NCBI RefSeq assembly: GCF_014200175.1
Contig: NZ_JACHBD010000011.1
Coordinates: 1 to 64,000 of the forward strand
Direction of reading: 5' to 3'
DNA from: Rhizobium lentis
Lineage (GTDB): Bacteria; Pseudomonadota; Alphaproteobacteria; Rhizobiales; Rhizobiaceae
DNA: 64,000 nt
Below are positions 43,549 through 50,836 of the stretch, piece after piece; position 1 is the first letter of the stretch, and each line of letters begins with the position of its first letter. The translations under genes and the position numbers were made by a program. Under the pieces are notes generated by a model. It was not told the origin of the DNA and ran no database searches. It saw only the letters and a list, made by a program, of their open reading frames with translations.

Positions 43549-44250
43549 ATGTCCATATCTTCCCACCGCAGGAGCTTCGCTTCGCTCCTCGCCGCCGCCG
43601 TTGTCTTACTCGGTGCGAGTGTAGCCGCCGCCGAGGAGGCGGTCGTCATCCCGCCGCCCGATATCGACGAAACCGCCACATCGGGCACCGAGACCGCCAT
43701 TTTCGCTGGCGGCTGTTTCTGGGGCGTCCAGGGCGTCTTCCAGCACGTCAAGGGCGTCGAGAGCGCCGTCTCCGGTTATGCCGGCGGCGAGGCGAAAACG
43801 GCGCAGTACGAAACTGTCAGCACCGGCTCGACAGGCCACGCCGAAGCCGTCGAGGTGCGGTTCGACCCGAAAAAGATAAGCTACGGCAGGTTGCTGCAGA
43901 TCTTCTTCTCTGTGGCGCACAACCCGACGCAGCTGAATTTCCAGGGACCTGACCGAGGCACGCAGTATCGCTCGGCGCTGTTCGTCTCGAATCCGGAGCA
44001 GCGCAAGGTGGCCGAACGCTATATCGACCAGCTCGACAAGGCGCATGTCTTCCAGCAAGCGATCGTCACCAAAGTATCGGATGCCGCCGGCTTCTATCCG
44101 GCCGAGGCCTATCATCAGGATTTCCTGACGCTCAACCCGACCTATCCCTATATCGTCTATAACGACCTGCCGAAAATCGAGAACCTGAAGTCGCTGTTTC
44201 CGGCCGACTATCGCAGCCAGCCGGTGCTCGTCGGTAAGACCAAGGGCTGA
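43549..44250 (+). CDS. msrA: peptide-methionine (S)-S-oxide reductase MsrA, exported form
   Basis: A 233-residue MsrA. The first 28 residues form a signal peptide (SFASLLAAAVVLLGASVAAAEE), so this copy should act in the periplasm on oxidised proteins. The catalytic Cys56 lies in AGGCFWG. The core also has GYAGGEAKTAQYETVSTGSTGHAE, QYRSALF and AEAYHQDF (YHQD). The C-terminal extension KIENLKSLFP lacks a clear cysteine pair for thioredoxin recycling, so the reductant is uncertain. The start at 43549 follows AGGAGGTCGCGCC. It is convergent with an L,D-transpeptidase gene, 8 bp apart. Confidence 0.93.
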   Translation: MSISSHRRSFASLLAAAVVLLGASVAAAEEAVVIPPPDIDETATSGTETAIFAGGCFWGVQGVFQHVKGVESAVSGYAGGEAKTAQYETVSTGSTGHAEAVEVRFDPKKISYGRLLQIFFSVAHNPTQLNFQGPDRGTQYRSALFVSNPEQRKVAERYIDQLDKAHVFQQAIVTKVSDAAGFYPAEAYHQDFLTLNPTYPYIVYNDLPKIENLKSLFPADYRSQPVLVGKTKG

Positions 44251-44258
44251 TCGGCCGG

Positions 44259-44882
44259 TCAGGGCATGATGTCGATCGGCGTATGGTCGGGAACGCGGGC
44301 CCAGATCTCACCCATTTCCGTATTGGTGACGGCAATGCAGCCATCGGTCCAATCCCACAGCCGATGGGCTTTTCCGAGCAGGCCCCAGCCATTGGGCAGC
44401 CCGTGGATCATGATATTGCCGCCTGGCGGAAAGCCGTTCACTTCAGCCGCCCGCTGCTCTTCTGGCTTCGGATAGGAAATATGCAGGCTCAGATGCGCCA
44501 TCGACTTCTGATTGCGCCAGTCTATTTCGTAGCGCCCTTCAGGCGTCTTCTCGTCGCCTTCGCTTTGTTTGGGGCCTGCATCGGCAGCACTGCCCAGAGA
44601 AATTTGATAGGTCGCGATGGGAGCGTCGCCTTTAAGGAGAACCATACGGCGTTCAGATTTATAAACGCGAATAAGATCGGCGCGTTGTTCCATCGGCGCG
44701 GCCGGGGGCGGTGAGCCCGAGCCGATCCTCGCCATCACCTTGGTATAGGCGAAAAGGCCGACGGCCACGATGGCCAGCACGATAACCTTGTTTCTCAAGC
44801 CGATCCTCGATTCTCGAGCCAATGAATAATCATAACGTGTCATCGCGCCCTCAACCAGAGGTGCGCGCTCAAGATCGGCCAT
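44259..44882 (-). CDS. L,D-transpeptidase-family (YkuD) protein
   Basis: A 207-residue membrane-anchored protein. One helix at about residues 31-48 (VIVLAIVAVGLFAYTKVMA) precedes a YkuD domain (about 70-205). The catalytic His160 is in MIHGLPNG and Cys182 in TDGCIAVTN; the more common S/T-x-G-C reads TDGC, as in YafK-like members. Such enzymes make 3-3 peptidoglycan crosslinks or attach or cut wall-linked proteins. The start follows AGGTAAACT. It is convergent with msrA. Confidence 0.88.
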   Translation of the reverse strand: MADLERAPLVEGAMTRYDYSLARESRIGLRNKVIVLAIVAVGLFAYTKVMARIGSGSPPPAAPMEQRADLIRVYKSERRMVLLKGDAPIATYQISLGSAADAGPKQSEGDEKTPEGRYEIDWRNQKSMAHLSLHISYPKPEEQRAAEVNGFPPGGNIMIHGLPNGWGLLGKAHRLWDWTDGCIAVTNTEMGEIWARVPDHTPIDIMP

Positions 44883-44964
44883 AGTTTACCTGCCCTGCCA
44901 GCGCCTCCTTAAGAATTAATTAACGTTAACAATAGCTTAAATCAGAAAAATCCCGTTTCACCGC

Positions 44965-44989
44965 GGAACATATCGTCAAGTTCGCCGTT
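44965..44989 (+). promoter_or_regulatory. EcfG-type general stress promoter of the receiver gene
   Basis: GGAAC (44965-44969) and CGTT (44986-44989) are separated by exactly 16 bp, the EcfG consensus. It lies 78 bp upstream of the receiver-protein start at 45068. Confidence 0.7.
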
Positions 44990-45067
44990 ACAACACTGAG
45001 TTTCGGCAGGCACAGCTGCTGAAGCGGATCCTTCTTTCGAAGTATGTGCGTAACAAGGGGACGTATC

Positions 45068-45508
45068 ATGGCCACCAATGTCGTGCGGCGCTTGCAGCAA
45101 GATGAACTCATGAAACAGCGCGTCTTGATCGTCGAGGATGAATTCCTCATCGCCCTCGATCTCGGCGCGACGGTGGAAGGCATGGGCATGCAGGTCGCCG
45201 GCTTGGCGAATGATCGCGAACAGGCGCTGCAGCTGGCACCGTCCGCCGATATTGCCTTTGTCGACGTCAATCTCGCCGATGGCCCGACCGGGCCTGAGCT
45301 CGGCCGGCGGCTGGCGGAAGAATATGACATCGCCGTCGTCTTCATGACCGGAAATCCCGAGACCGTCGCCGACGGCGTCAAGGGCGCGGTCGGCGTCGTC
45401 CAGAAGCCGGTCATGCCTTCGGTTGTCGAACAGCTGGTGAAATATCTTGCCGCGCGCCGCGCCGGCATGTTCGCCGTCGTGCCGGCGCAGATGACGGTTT
45501 TTGCCTGA
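45068..45508 (+). CDS. receiver-only response regulator
   Basis: A 146-residue protein that is essentially one CheY-like receiver domain (about residues 16-135) with no output domain. Acidic pocket residues E23-D24-E25 (IVEDEF), phospho-acceptor D66 (FVDVNLADG), the switch threonine in VFMTGN and lysine in VQKPV are all present. It ends in a short non-conserved tail. Stand-alone receivers in rhizobia relay signals to kinases or stress systems. The EcfG-like promoter upstream places it in the general stress response. The start at 45068 follows AAGGGGACG; a start at 45110 (MKQRVLIVEDE) is also possible. It abuts the convergent TetR gene. Confidence 0.88.
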   Translation: MATNVVRRLQQDELMKQRVLIVEDEFLIALDLGATVEGMGMQVAGLANDREQALQLAPSADIAFVDVNLADGPTGPELGRRLAEEYDIAVVFMTGNPETVADGVKGAVGVVQKPVMPSVVEQLVKYLAARRAGMFAVVPAQMTVFA

Positions 45509-46213
45509 TCAGCCGGATAGAGCTGTCAGCCGCGGCTCAGCTCCGAACTTCTCCGCCGCCGGTCGGCCATAGGCCCTGAGAAAGGTACGAACGGCATTGC
45601 GGGCCGCCTTTTCCAGTTCCGCGTCGGTCGGCGTTCCTCCGAAAAGTGTCATCATCTGCAGGTCGGCATTACTGAGCGCGACGAACTGCCGGGCGGCGAC
45701 GTCGAAATCGTCGATGACAAGCGCTCCCTTTTGCGCCAGCCGTGCGAGAAGTGCGGAAAGCGCGGTCGTCAGCTTGCCGGGCCCGTGCTGGCGCCAGCTT
45801 TCGAAGAGATGTGGGTATCGCTCACCCTCCGTCTGCACCAGCTTGCGCAGGAACTTTCCGTCATGATTGCAGATGCAGTTCTTGTTGAGGCGGATGACGA
45901 AAGCCGTGAGGTCATCCTCCAGATTGTCGGCATTATCAGGGAAGGCCGACAATACGGAAAAGAGCATGGCATTGGCGCGGTTCATGACGTCCTCGACAAC
46001 GGCGACGAACAGCGTTTCCTTCTCGCGGTAGTGATTGTAGATCGTCTGGCGGGAGACACAGGCGACGGCGGCAATCTCGTCGATGCTGGCGGCGGCAAAT
46101 CCCTGGCGGCAGAAAACGTCGGCAGCGGCATCGAGGATTGACATGCGCTTGGCACATTGCCCGCGCTGGCTATGCCCCGTCATCCGGACTGCCGGTGTCA
46201 TGCGATCGTTCAT
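45509..46213 (-). CDS. TetR-family transcriptional regulator
   Basis: A 234-residue TetR regulator. The HTH spans about residues 24-70 (ILDAAADVFCRQGFAAASID, then VSRQTIYNHYREKETLF) and an AcrR-type C-terminal ligand domain follows. It is divergent from the Bcr/CflA-type exporter gene across 210 bp, so it probably represses that exporter until a drug-like ligand binds. The intergenic region holds a diverged dyad (TTAGACA and TGTCCAA, about 46240-46285) that may be the operator. The start could also be M17 or M23 of the longer frame; the ATG at 46213 was chosen by family length. Confidence 0.85.
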   Translation of the reverse strand: MNDRMTPAVRMTGHSQRGQCAKRMSILDAAADVFCRQGFAAASIDEIAAVACVSRQTIYNHYREKETLFVAVVEDVMNRANAMLFSVLSAFPDNADNLEDDLTAFVIRLNKNCICNHDGKFLRKLVQTEGERYPHLFESWRQHGPGKLTTALSALLARLAQKGALVIDDFDVAARQFVALSNADLQMMTLFGGTPTDAELEKAARNAVRTFLRAYGRPAAEKFGAEPRLTALSG

Positions 46214-46423
46214 GAGAGCGAAGATAAGACGCCTTGACGTTTTAGACAATGGCGCCTAGTTTTACATTAGTGTCCAAATTTATTGACACGCCTGCTTCCC
46301 CGCCGAAGATATGAGCTCCCAACTTCGTCTTCGCGCGAACGATCATCATTGAACCCCCAAAGAGCACTGCGGCGAAACGACCATCCGGCGTCTTTGCTCG
46401 CGCTTTTATGAAAGATCACCATT

Positions 46424-47623
46424 ATGACGGCTTCCTTCTTCCGCACGGCCCTCATTCTCGGCCTTTTATCGGCCATCGGCCCCTTTGCCATCGACATGTA
46501 TCTGCCTGCGTTGCCTTCGATCGGCCAGGATCTGCATGCCGACAATAACGTCACCCAGCTGACCCTTCTCGCCTTCTTCATCTCCTTTGCGCTCTCCCAG
46601 CTCGTCTATGGTCCGATCTCGGACATGTGGGGCCGCAAGCTGCCGCTCTATCTCGGCATCGGCCTCTTCGCGCTAGCCTCGATCGGCTGCGCGCTTTCGA
46701 CCGATATCGAGACGCTGATCGCCTTCCGTTTCGTCCAGGGCATCGGCGGTGCGGCCGGCATGGTCATTCCGCGCGCCATCGTCCGCGACATGCATACCGG
46801 CGTTCAGGCCGCGCGGCTGATGTCGCTGCTGATGCTGGTCTTCTCGATCTCGCCGATCCTGGCGCCGCTGACCGGCAGCGCGGTCATCGAGTTTTACGGC
46901 TGGCGCGGCGTGTTCTGGGCCGTGACAATAGCCGCCTTGATCGGCTTCGTCCTGCTCGCCACGCAGCTTGACGAGACCCGCCCGGCCACTGATCGCAGCG
47001 GCAGCGGCCTCGGGAGCGCCATGACGGCTTACCGGCTGCTGCTATCCGACCGCAATTTCCTGACTCTGACCTTCATCGGCGGCCTCGGCATTTCCAGCTT
47101 CCTCGTCTATCTCGCCAACTCGCCCTTCGTGCTGATTGAGCATTACGGGCTGACGCCGACGGAGTACAGCTTCGCCTTCTCGATCAACGCCGTGTCCTTC
47201 TTCGCGGTGTCGCAGGCAACGGGCTGGCTCGGCGAGCGTTTCGGCCTGGTGCGGGTCATGCGGATTGCCGTCAGTGCCTTCGCACTTGCCATGATCGTCA
47301 TGGCGGTTGCTATGGCGGCGGGCTTCAATCAGCTGCCTGTCATGGCGAGCTTCCTGTTCATCGGCTACGGCTTTCTCGGCCTCGTCATCCCGACGAGCGC
47401 CGTGCTGGCGCTTGAGGATCACGGCGCGATCGCCGGCACCGCCTCGTCGCTGATGGGCACGTTGCATTTCGTCATCGCCGCCGTCGCCATGGTGATCTCG
47501 AGCCTGTTCTTCGACGGCACCGCCCTTCCGATGGCCGCCGGCATCGCCGTCTGCGCCTTTATGGCCTTGGTGTTGACGCAGGCCACGATCGGCCGCCGCG
47601 CCGCCACAGTCGCCGCTGAATGA
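46424..47623 (+). CDS. Bcr/CflA-type multidrug efflux MFS transporter
   Basis: A 399-residue MFS exporter of the DHA1 group. TM1 carries the DMYLPALP motif typical of Bcr/CflA (FAIDMYLPALPSIGQ). Motif A is YGPISDMWGRK, and motif C-like sequences lie in the fifth helix (SISPILAPLTGSAV). Twelve helices are predicted. It would export hydrophobic drugs or sulfonamide-type compounds in exchange for protons. A divergent TetR regulator controls it by inference. A GC-rich imperfect hairpin (47631-47658) follows the stop. Confidence 0.9.
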   Translation: MTASFFRTALILGLLSAIGPFAIDMYLPALPSIGQDLHADNNVTQLTLLAFFISFALSQLVYGPISDMWGRKLPLYLGIGLFALASIGCALSTDIETLIAFRFVQGIGGAAGMVIPRAIVRDMHTGVQAARLMSLLMLVFSISPILAPLTGSAVIEFYGWRGVFWAVTIAALIGFVLLATQLDETRPATDRSGSGLGSAMTAYRLLLSDRNFLTLTFIGGLGISSFLVYLANSPFVLIEHYGLTPTEYSFAFSINAVSFFAVSQATGWLGERFGLVRVMRIAVSAFALAMIVMAVAMAAGFNQLPVMASFLFIGYGFLGLVIPTSAVLALEDHGAIAGTASSLMGTLHFVIAAVAMVISSLFFDGTALPMAAGIAVCAFMALVLTQATIGRRAATVAAE

Positions 47624-47712
47624 TCAGAAGGGGCCGCACCGGTCATCCGGTTGCGGCCACCAATCACGGTTGCGGCATCGAAGAAAATACTTCGCCCAAT
47701 TGAATATTGGTT

Positions 47713-47724
47713 GATAGCGCTATC
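47713..47724. promoter_or_regulatory. LacI-type operator (12-bp perfect palindrome)
   Basis: GATAGCGCTATC is a perfect palindrome with the CG centre typical of LacI/GalR operators. It lies 37 bp before the start of the MFS gene, whose neighbour encodes a LacI-type regulator. Confidence 0.7.
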
Positions 47725-47760
47725 TAGGCGTTAACGACATTGTCATTGCGGAGAATATGC

Positions 47761-49053
47761 ATGGTCGACGAGAAGCGGCTGATCTCGAAAATCACCTGGA
47801 AGCTGATGCCGTTTCTCGGCATCCTTTATCTCATCGCCTATATCGATCGGCAAAATGTCAGTTTTGCCAAGCTGCAGATGGTCGATGCCCTGGGCCTGAG
47901 CGAATATGCCTATGGTCTTGGCGCTTCGCTCTTCTTCATCGGCTATTTTCTCTTCGAGGTGCCGAGCAATCTCTTCCTCGACAGGCTCGGCGCGCGTGTC
48001 TGGTTCGCCCGCATCCTGGTCTCCTGGGGCCTCGTCACCATCGCGCTCGCCTTCACCCAGAACGCGGCGATGTTCTATATCCTGCGTTTCCTGCTCGGGG
48101 TCTGTGAAGCCGGCTTCTTTCCCGGCGTCCTCTATCTCCTGACTCTATGGTTCCCTTCGGGCTATCGCGGCCGGATGGTCGGCCTGTTCATGATCTTCAG
48201 CGCGATCGCCAATGCCGTCGGCGCACCGCTCGGCGGCGCGCTGCTCGATCTCGACGGCCTCTACGGCTTTGCCGGCTGGGAGTGGGTGTTCCTGGCGACC
48301 GGTATTCCGGCCGTCATCGCCGGCGTCGTCACCTTTTTCTATCTTCCCGGCCGGCCTGAGAATGCGAGCTTCCTCAGCCGCGAGGAGAGGAGCTGGCTGG
48401 AACGGAGGCTCGCCTCGGAAAATGCCGGCATGGACGAAAATGCCGGAAACGGCTTCAAGGCGCTCGTCGACCCGCGCGTCCTCTTGATGGCGCTCTGCTA
48501 TATCGCCTTTCCGCTGTCGGCCTATGGGCTGAGCTACTGGCTGCCGACCATCGTCAAGGCCTTCGGCGTCAGCAACACGGTGAACGGTTTCCTCAACGTC
48601 ATTCCCTGGCTGCTGGTCGCAGGCGCGCTCTATGCCGTTCCCGCCATGGCCGACAAGGCGCAATCGAAGACGCCCTATATCGTCATTCCGGCCTTCATCG
48701 GCGCCGCCTGCCTGCTGCTGTCGGCACTGATCCCGAACCACACGGTGCAATTCGCCTTCCTCTGCGTCGCCGCCGCCGGCATCTTCGCGCCGCAGCCGGT
48801 GTTCTGGAGCCTGCCCTCGCGGTTCCTGAAAGGAGCGGGTGCGGCGGCCGGACTTGCCGCCATCAATTCGGTCGGGAATCTCGGCGGCTTCGTCGCCCAG
48901 AACGTCGTGCCCTGGATCAAGGATGAAAGCGGCAGCACCATCGCGCCGATGTTCTTCCTCGCCGCCTGCCTTGCGGCCGGCGCCCTCTTGGTCTTCTTCG
49001 TCACGCGTCAATTGTCGAGCCGCGAAGCTGCGGCGGCACCGAGCCGGATCTGA
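47761..49053 (+). CDS. MFS transporter, anion:cation symporter type
   Basis: A 430-residue, 12-helix transporter of the ACS/phthalate-permease type. It begins with RLISKITWKLMPFLGILYLIAYIDRQNVSFAKLQM, the TM1 arginine/asparagine pattern of that family. The VPSNLFLDRLGARVWFARI and GVCEAGFFPGVLYLLTLWFP motifs follow. Family members carry sugar acids, tartrate, nicotinate or other carboxylates; the cargo here is unknown. A LacI-type operator precedes it, and a LacI regulator is convergent downstream. The start at 47761 has GGAG upstream; a longer start at 47740 lacks one. Confidence 0.9.
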   Translation: MVDEKRLISKITWKLMPFLGILYLIAYIDRQNVSFAKLQMVDALGLSEYAYGLGASLFFIGYFLFEVPSNLFLDRLGARVWFARILVSWGLVTIALAFTQNAAMFYILRFLLGVCEAGFFPGVLYLLTLWFPSGYRGRMVGLFMIFSAIANAVGAPLGGALLDLDGLYGFAGWEWVFLATGIPAVIAGVVTFFYLPGRPENASFLSREERSWLERRLASENAGMDENAGNGFKALVDPRVLLMALCYIAFPLSAYGLSYWLPTIVKAFGVSNTVNGFLNVIPWLLVAGALYAVPAMADKAQSKTPYIVIPAFIGAACLLLSALIPNHTVQFAFLCVAAAGIFAPQPVFWSLPSRFLKGAGAAAGLAAINSVGNLGGFVAQNVVPWIKDESGSTIAPMFFLAACLAAGALLVFFVTRQLSSREAAAAPSRI

Positions 49054-49063
49054 GCGATGTGCT

Positions 49064-50101
49064 TCAGGCCGTCAGCGTGAAGGCGTCGCTTTCGCCCGGA
49101 ACGAGCTCCATCGGCCAGATCCTGTTGCGGGCGCCCTGCGGATAATGATCGGCATAGGCCGGCATGGTGGCAAGCAGGGTTTCGCCAAGCTGGGCGCCGA
49201 GATCGCGCAGCGACATGCGGAAGGAGGTCAGCGACGGCTGGAGAAAAAGGGTGCGCGGCTCTTCGCGGAAGCCGACGACGGCGAGGTCGCGACCGGGCAC
49301 GATGCCTGCCTCGGCCAGCCTGCGGTAAAGCCCGATCGCCATCAGCTCGTGGATCAGGATGATCGCCGTCGGCCGGTCTTCGATCATCAGCAGTTCGTGG
49401 CCGGCCTGATAGCCGCCCTGTTCGCTCGACTTGACGCGGATGACGAGGGTCGGATCAAAGGCGATGCCGTGGCGCTGCAGCGCCTGGCGATAACTGTCGA
49501 GGAAGATGTAGCCGAGATTGATGTCGGAGGAGGGGGCGGCCACCGCAATCCGTCGATGGCCCTTGGCAACGAGCCGGTCGACGCCGCGCGCCGCCACGCC
49601 TTCGAAATCGAGGTCCATCCAGGTATAGCTGCCGCCGGACGCGCTGCGGCCGAGCGCCACGAAGGGGATGCGGGCTTTTTCCAGAAGCTCGATGCGCCGG
49701 TCTGTGCGCCGTGTCGCCGAAATGATCAGCGCATCGACGAGGCGGCGCGCCACCATGCGCTTCAGATATTCGTGCGGATCCTCGTCGTCAGGGCAGGGCA
49801 GCATGACCAGATCGAGCTTGTGGCGAGAAAAGACGCTCTGCAGCCCGTCGGTGACGCCGAGGAAGAAGTCGTCGCTGTTTTCGACCGTCTCGCGGCTCAC
49901 TTCCAGCATCAGCCCGATGACATTGGTCATGCCCTGGCGCAGGCTGCGGCCGGACTGGTTTGCGACGTAGCCAAGCTCCTCGGCGGCGGCGAGCACCCGC
50001 CGGCGCGTTTCCTCGTTGACGTCGGGCTTGCCGTTCAGCGCGCGGGACACGGTGCCGATCGAAATGTCGAGATGCTCGGCGAGCTGGCGGATTCCCTTCA
50101 T
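49064..50101 (-). CDS. LacI-family transcriptional regulator
   Basis: A 345-residue LacI/GalR regulator. The HTH at residues 1-50 includes IRQLAEHLDISIGTVSRALNG and the hinge-helix region VANQSGRSLRQG. The periplasmic-binding-like domain (about 60-330) contains AIILIHELMAIGLYRRL and VVGFREE. It lies next to the MFS gene in convergent orientation (10 bp apart), and the palindromic operator is in front of that transporter. A sugar or carboxylate inducer is likely. The ATG at 50101 is supported by GGGAGGAAG upstream. Confidence 0.9.
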   Translation of the reverse strand: MKGIRQLAEHLDISIGTVSRALNGKPDVNEETRRRVLAAAEELGYVANQSGRSLRQGMTNVIGLMLEVSRETVENSDDFFLGVTDGLQSVFSRHKLDLVMLPCPDDEDPHEYLKRMVARRLVDALIISATRRTDRRIELLEKARIPFVALGRSASGGSYTWMDLDFEGVAARGVDRLVAKGHRRIAVAAPSSDINLGYIFLDSYRQALQRHGIAFDPTLVIRVKSSEQGGYQAGHELLMIEDRPTAIILIHELMAIGLYRRLAEAGIVPGRDLAVVGFREEPRTLFLQPSLTSFRMSLRDLGAQLGETLLATMPAYADHYPQGARNRIWPMELVPGESDAFTLTA

Positions 50102-50339
50102 GTCAGCCGATCTTCCTCCCCTAAGGCGCCGAGTCATGGCCCTTCTTGCCACAGGATGACCTCTGCGAAAAGCCATAGGGGAGAGTTATGGTCTGAAGCT
50201 TCGGCGAATGACGAGTTCCAGGATGACGCGTTCGTAACCTGCAGGCGCGTCCGGATTTTCGAGACGCGTGGCTCGACCCGGTCGATGACGGCAGCCGGAC
50301 GAGCGGCTGCTCTCCTGCCAGCATGTCCTTGATATTGAA

Positions 50340-50375
50340 ATCAAAAAGCCGAGGCTGCGGAACGCAACCTCGGCT
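50340..50375 (-). terminator. Rho-independent terminator after the small exported gene
   Basis: On the minus strand a 13-bp stem with one mismatch and a three-base loop (50347-50375) is followed by TTTTT. It ends the transcript of the small exported protein at 50427-50741. The rest of the 325-bp gap to the LacI gene holds nothing recognisable. Confidence 0.82.
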
Positions 50376-50426
50376 GAGGGTCAAGCGACGCTGACGCGTT
50401 CAACGCCACTTCAAAGAATTTCAGGC

Positions 50427-50741
50427 CTACTCGCAGACCCGCACGGTTTCGGCGTGATAGCCGCCGTCATAGCGGTTGCGCACGTCGCGGTCCTCATACC
50501 AGCATCTCGGCTCTTCGACATAGCGGGGGCTCTCGACATAACGAGGACCTTCATCGACGTAGCGCGGGCTACCATTGGCGATTGCGCCGCCGATCAGGCC
50601 GCCGACGACGCCTGCAGCAACGCCGCCGGCGATGATGCGGCCGGTATTGTTATGGTGATGATGGTCTCGCGCGGCAGCGGGCTGAATAGCCGATCCAACA
50701 AGGGCCGTCGCGATCAACAGGCTGCTAATAATTCTCTTCAT
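50427..50741 (-). CDS. small exported protein with glycine zipper and tandem PRYV repeats
   Basis: A 104-residue protein. It has a signal peptide (residues 1-25, ending PAAARD), then a run of histidines (27-30), and a glycine-zipper hydrophobic segment (about 35-57, GVAAGVVGGLIGGAIA). Three tandem PRYV(D/E) repeats (59-77) follow, and two cysteines (C80, C103) that could pair. Glycine-zipper exported proteins of this type are common in rhizobia with no known function. The start at 50741 was chosen because the signal peptide begins there. The terminator at 50340-50375 follows. Confidence 0.75.
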   Translation of the reverse strand: MKRIISSLLIATALVGSAIQPAAARDHHHHNNTGRIIAGGVAAGVVGGLIGGAIANGSPRYVDEGPRYVESPRYVEEPRCWYEDRDVRNRYDGGYHAETVRVCE

Positions 50742-50836
50742 AACGCTCTCCTCAGTGGGCACAGGCCCCGGATAAAAGTAAAATGCGGCAGCAAGGCGTT
50801 TGTTCGTTCAAACTTTGCGACAACAGGTAACGCATG

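Noticed and set aside
46240..46285. TTAGACA/TGTCCAA partial dyad in the TetR-exporter gap
   Set aside because: Imperfect and widely spaced; mentioned with the TetR gene but not strong enough as a separate site.
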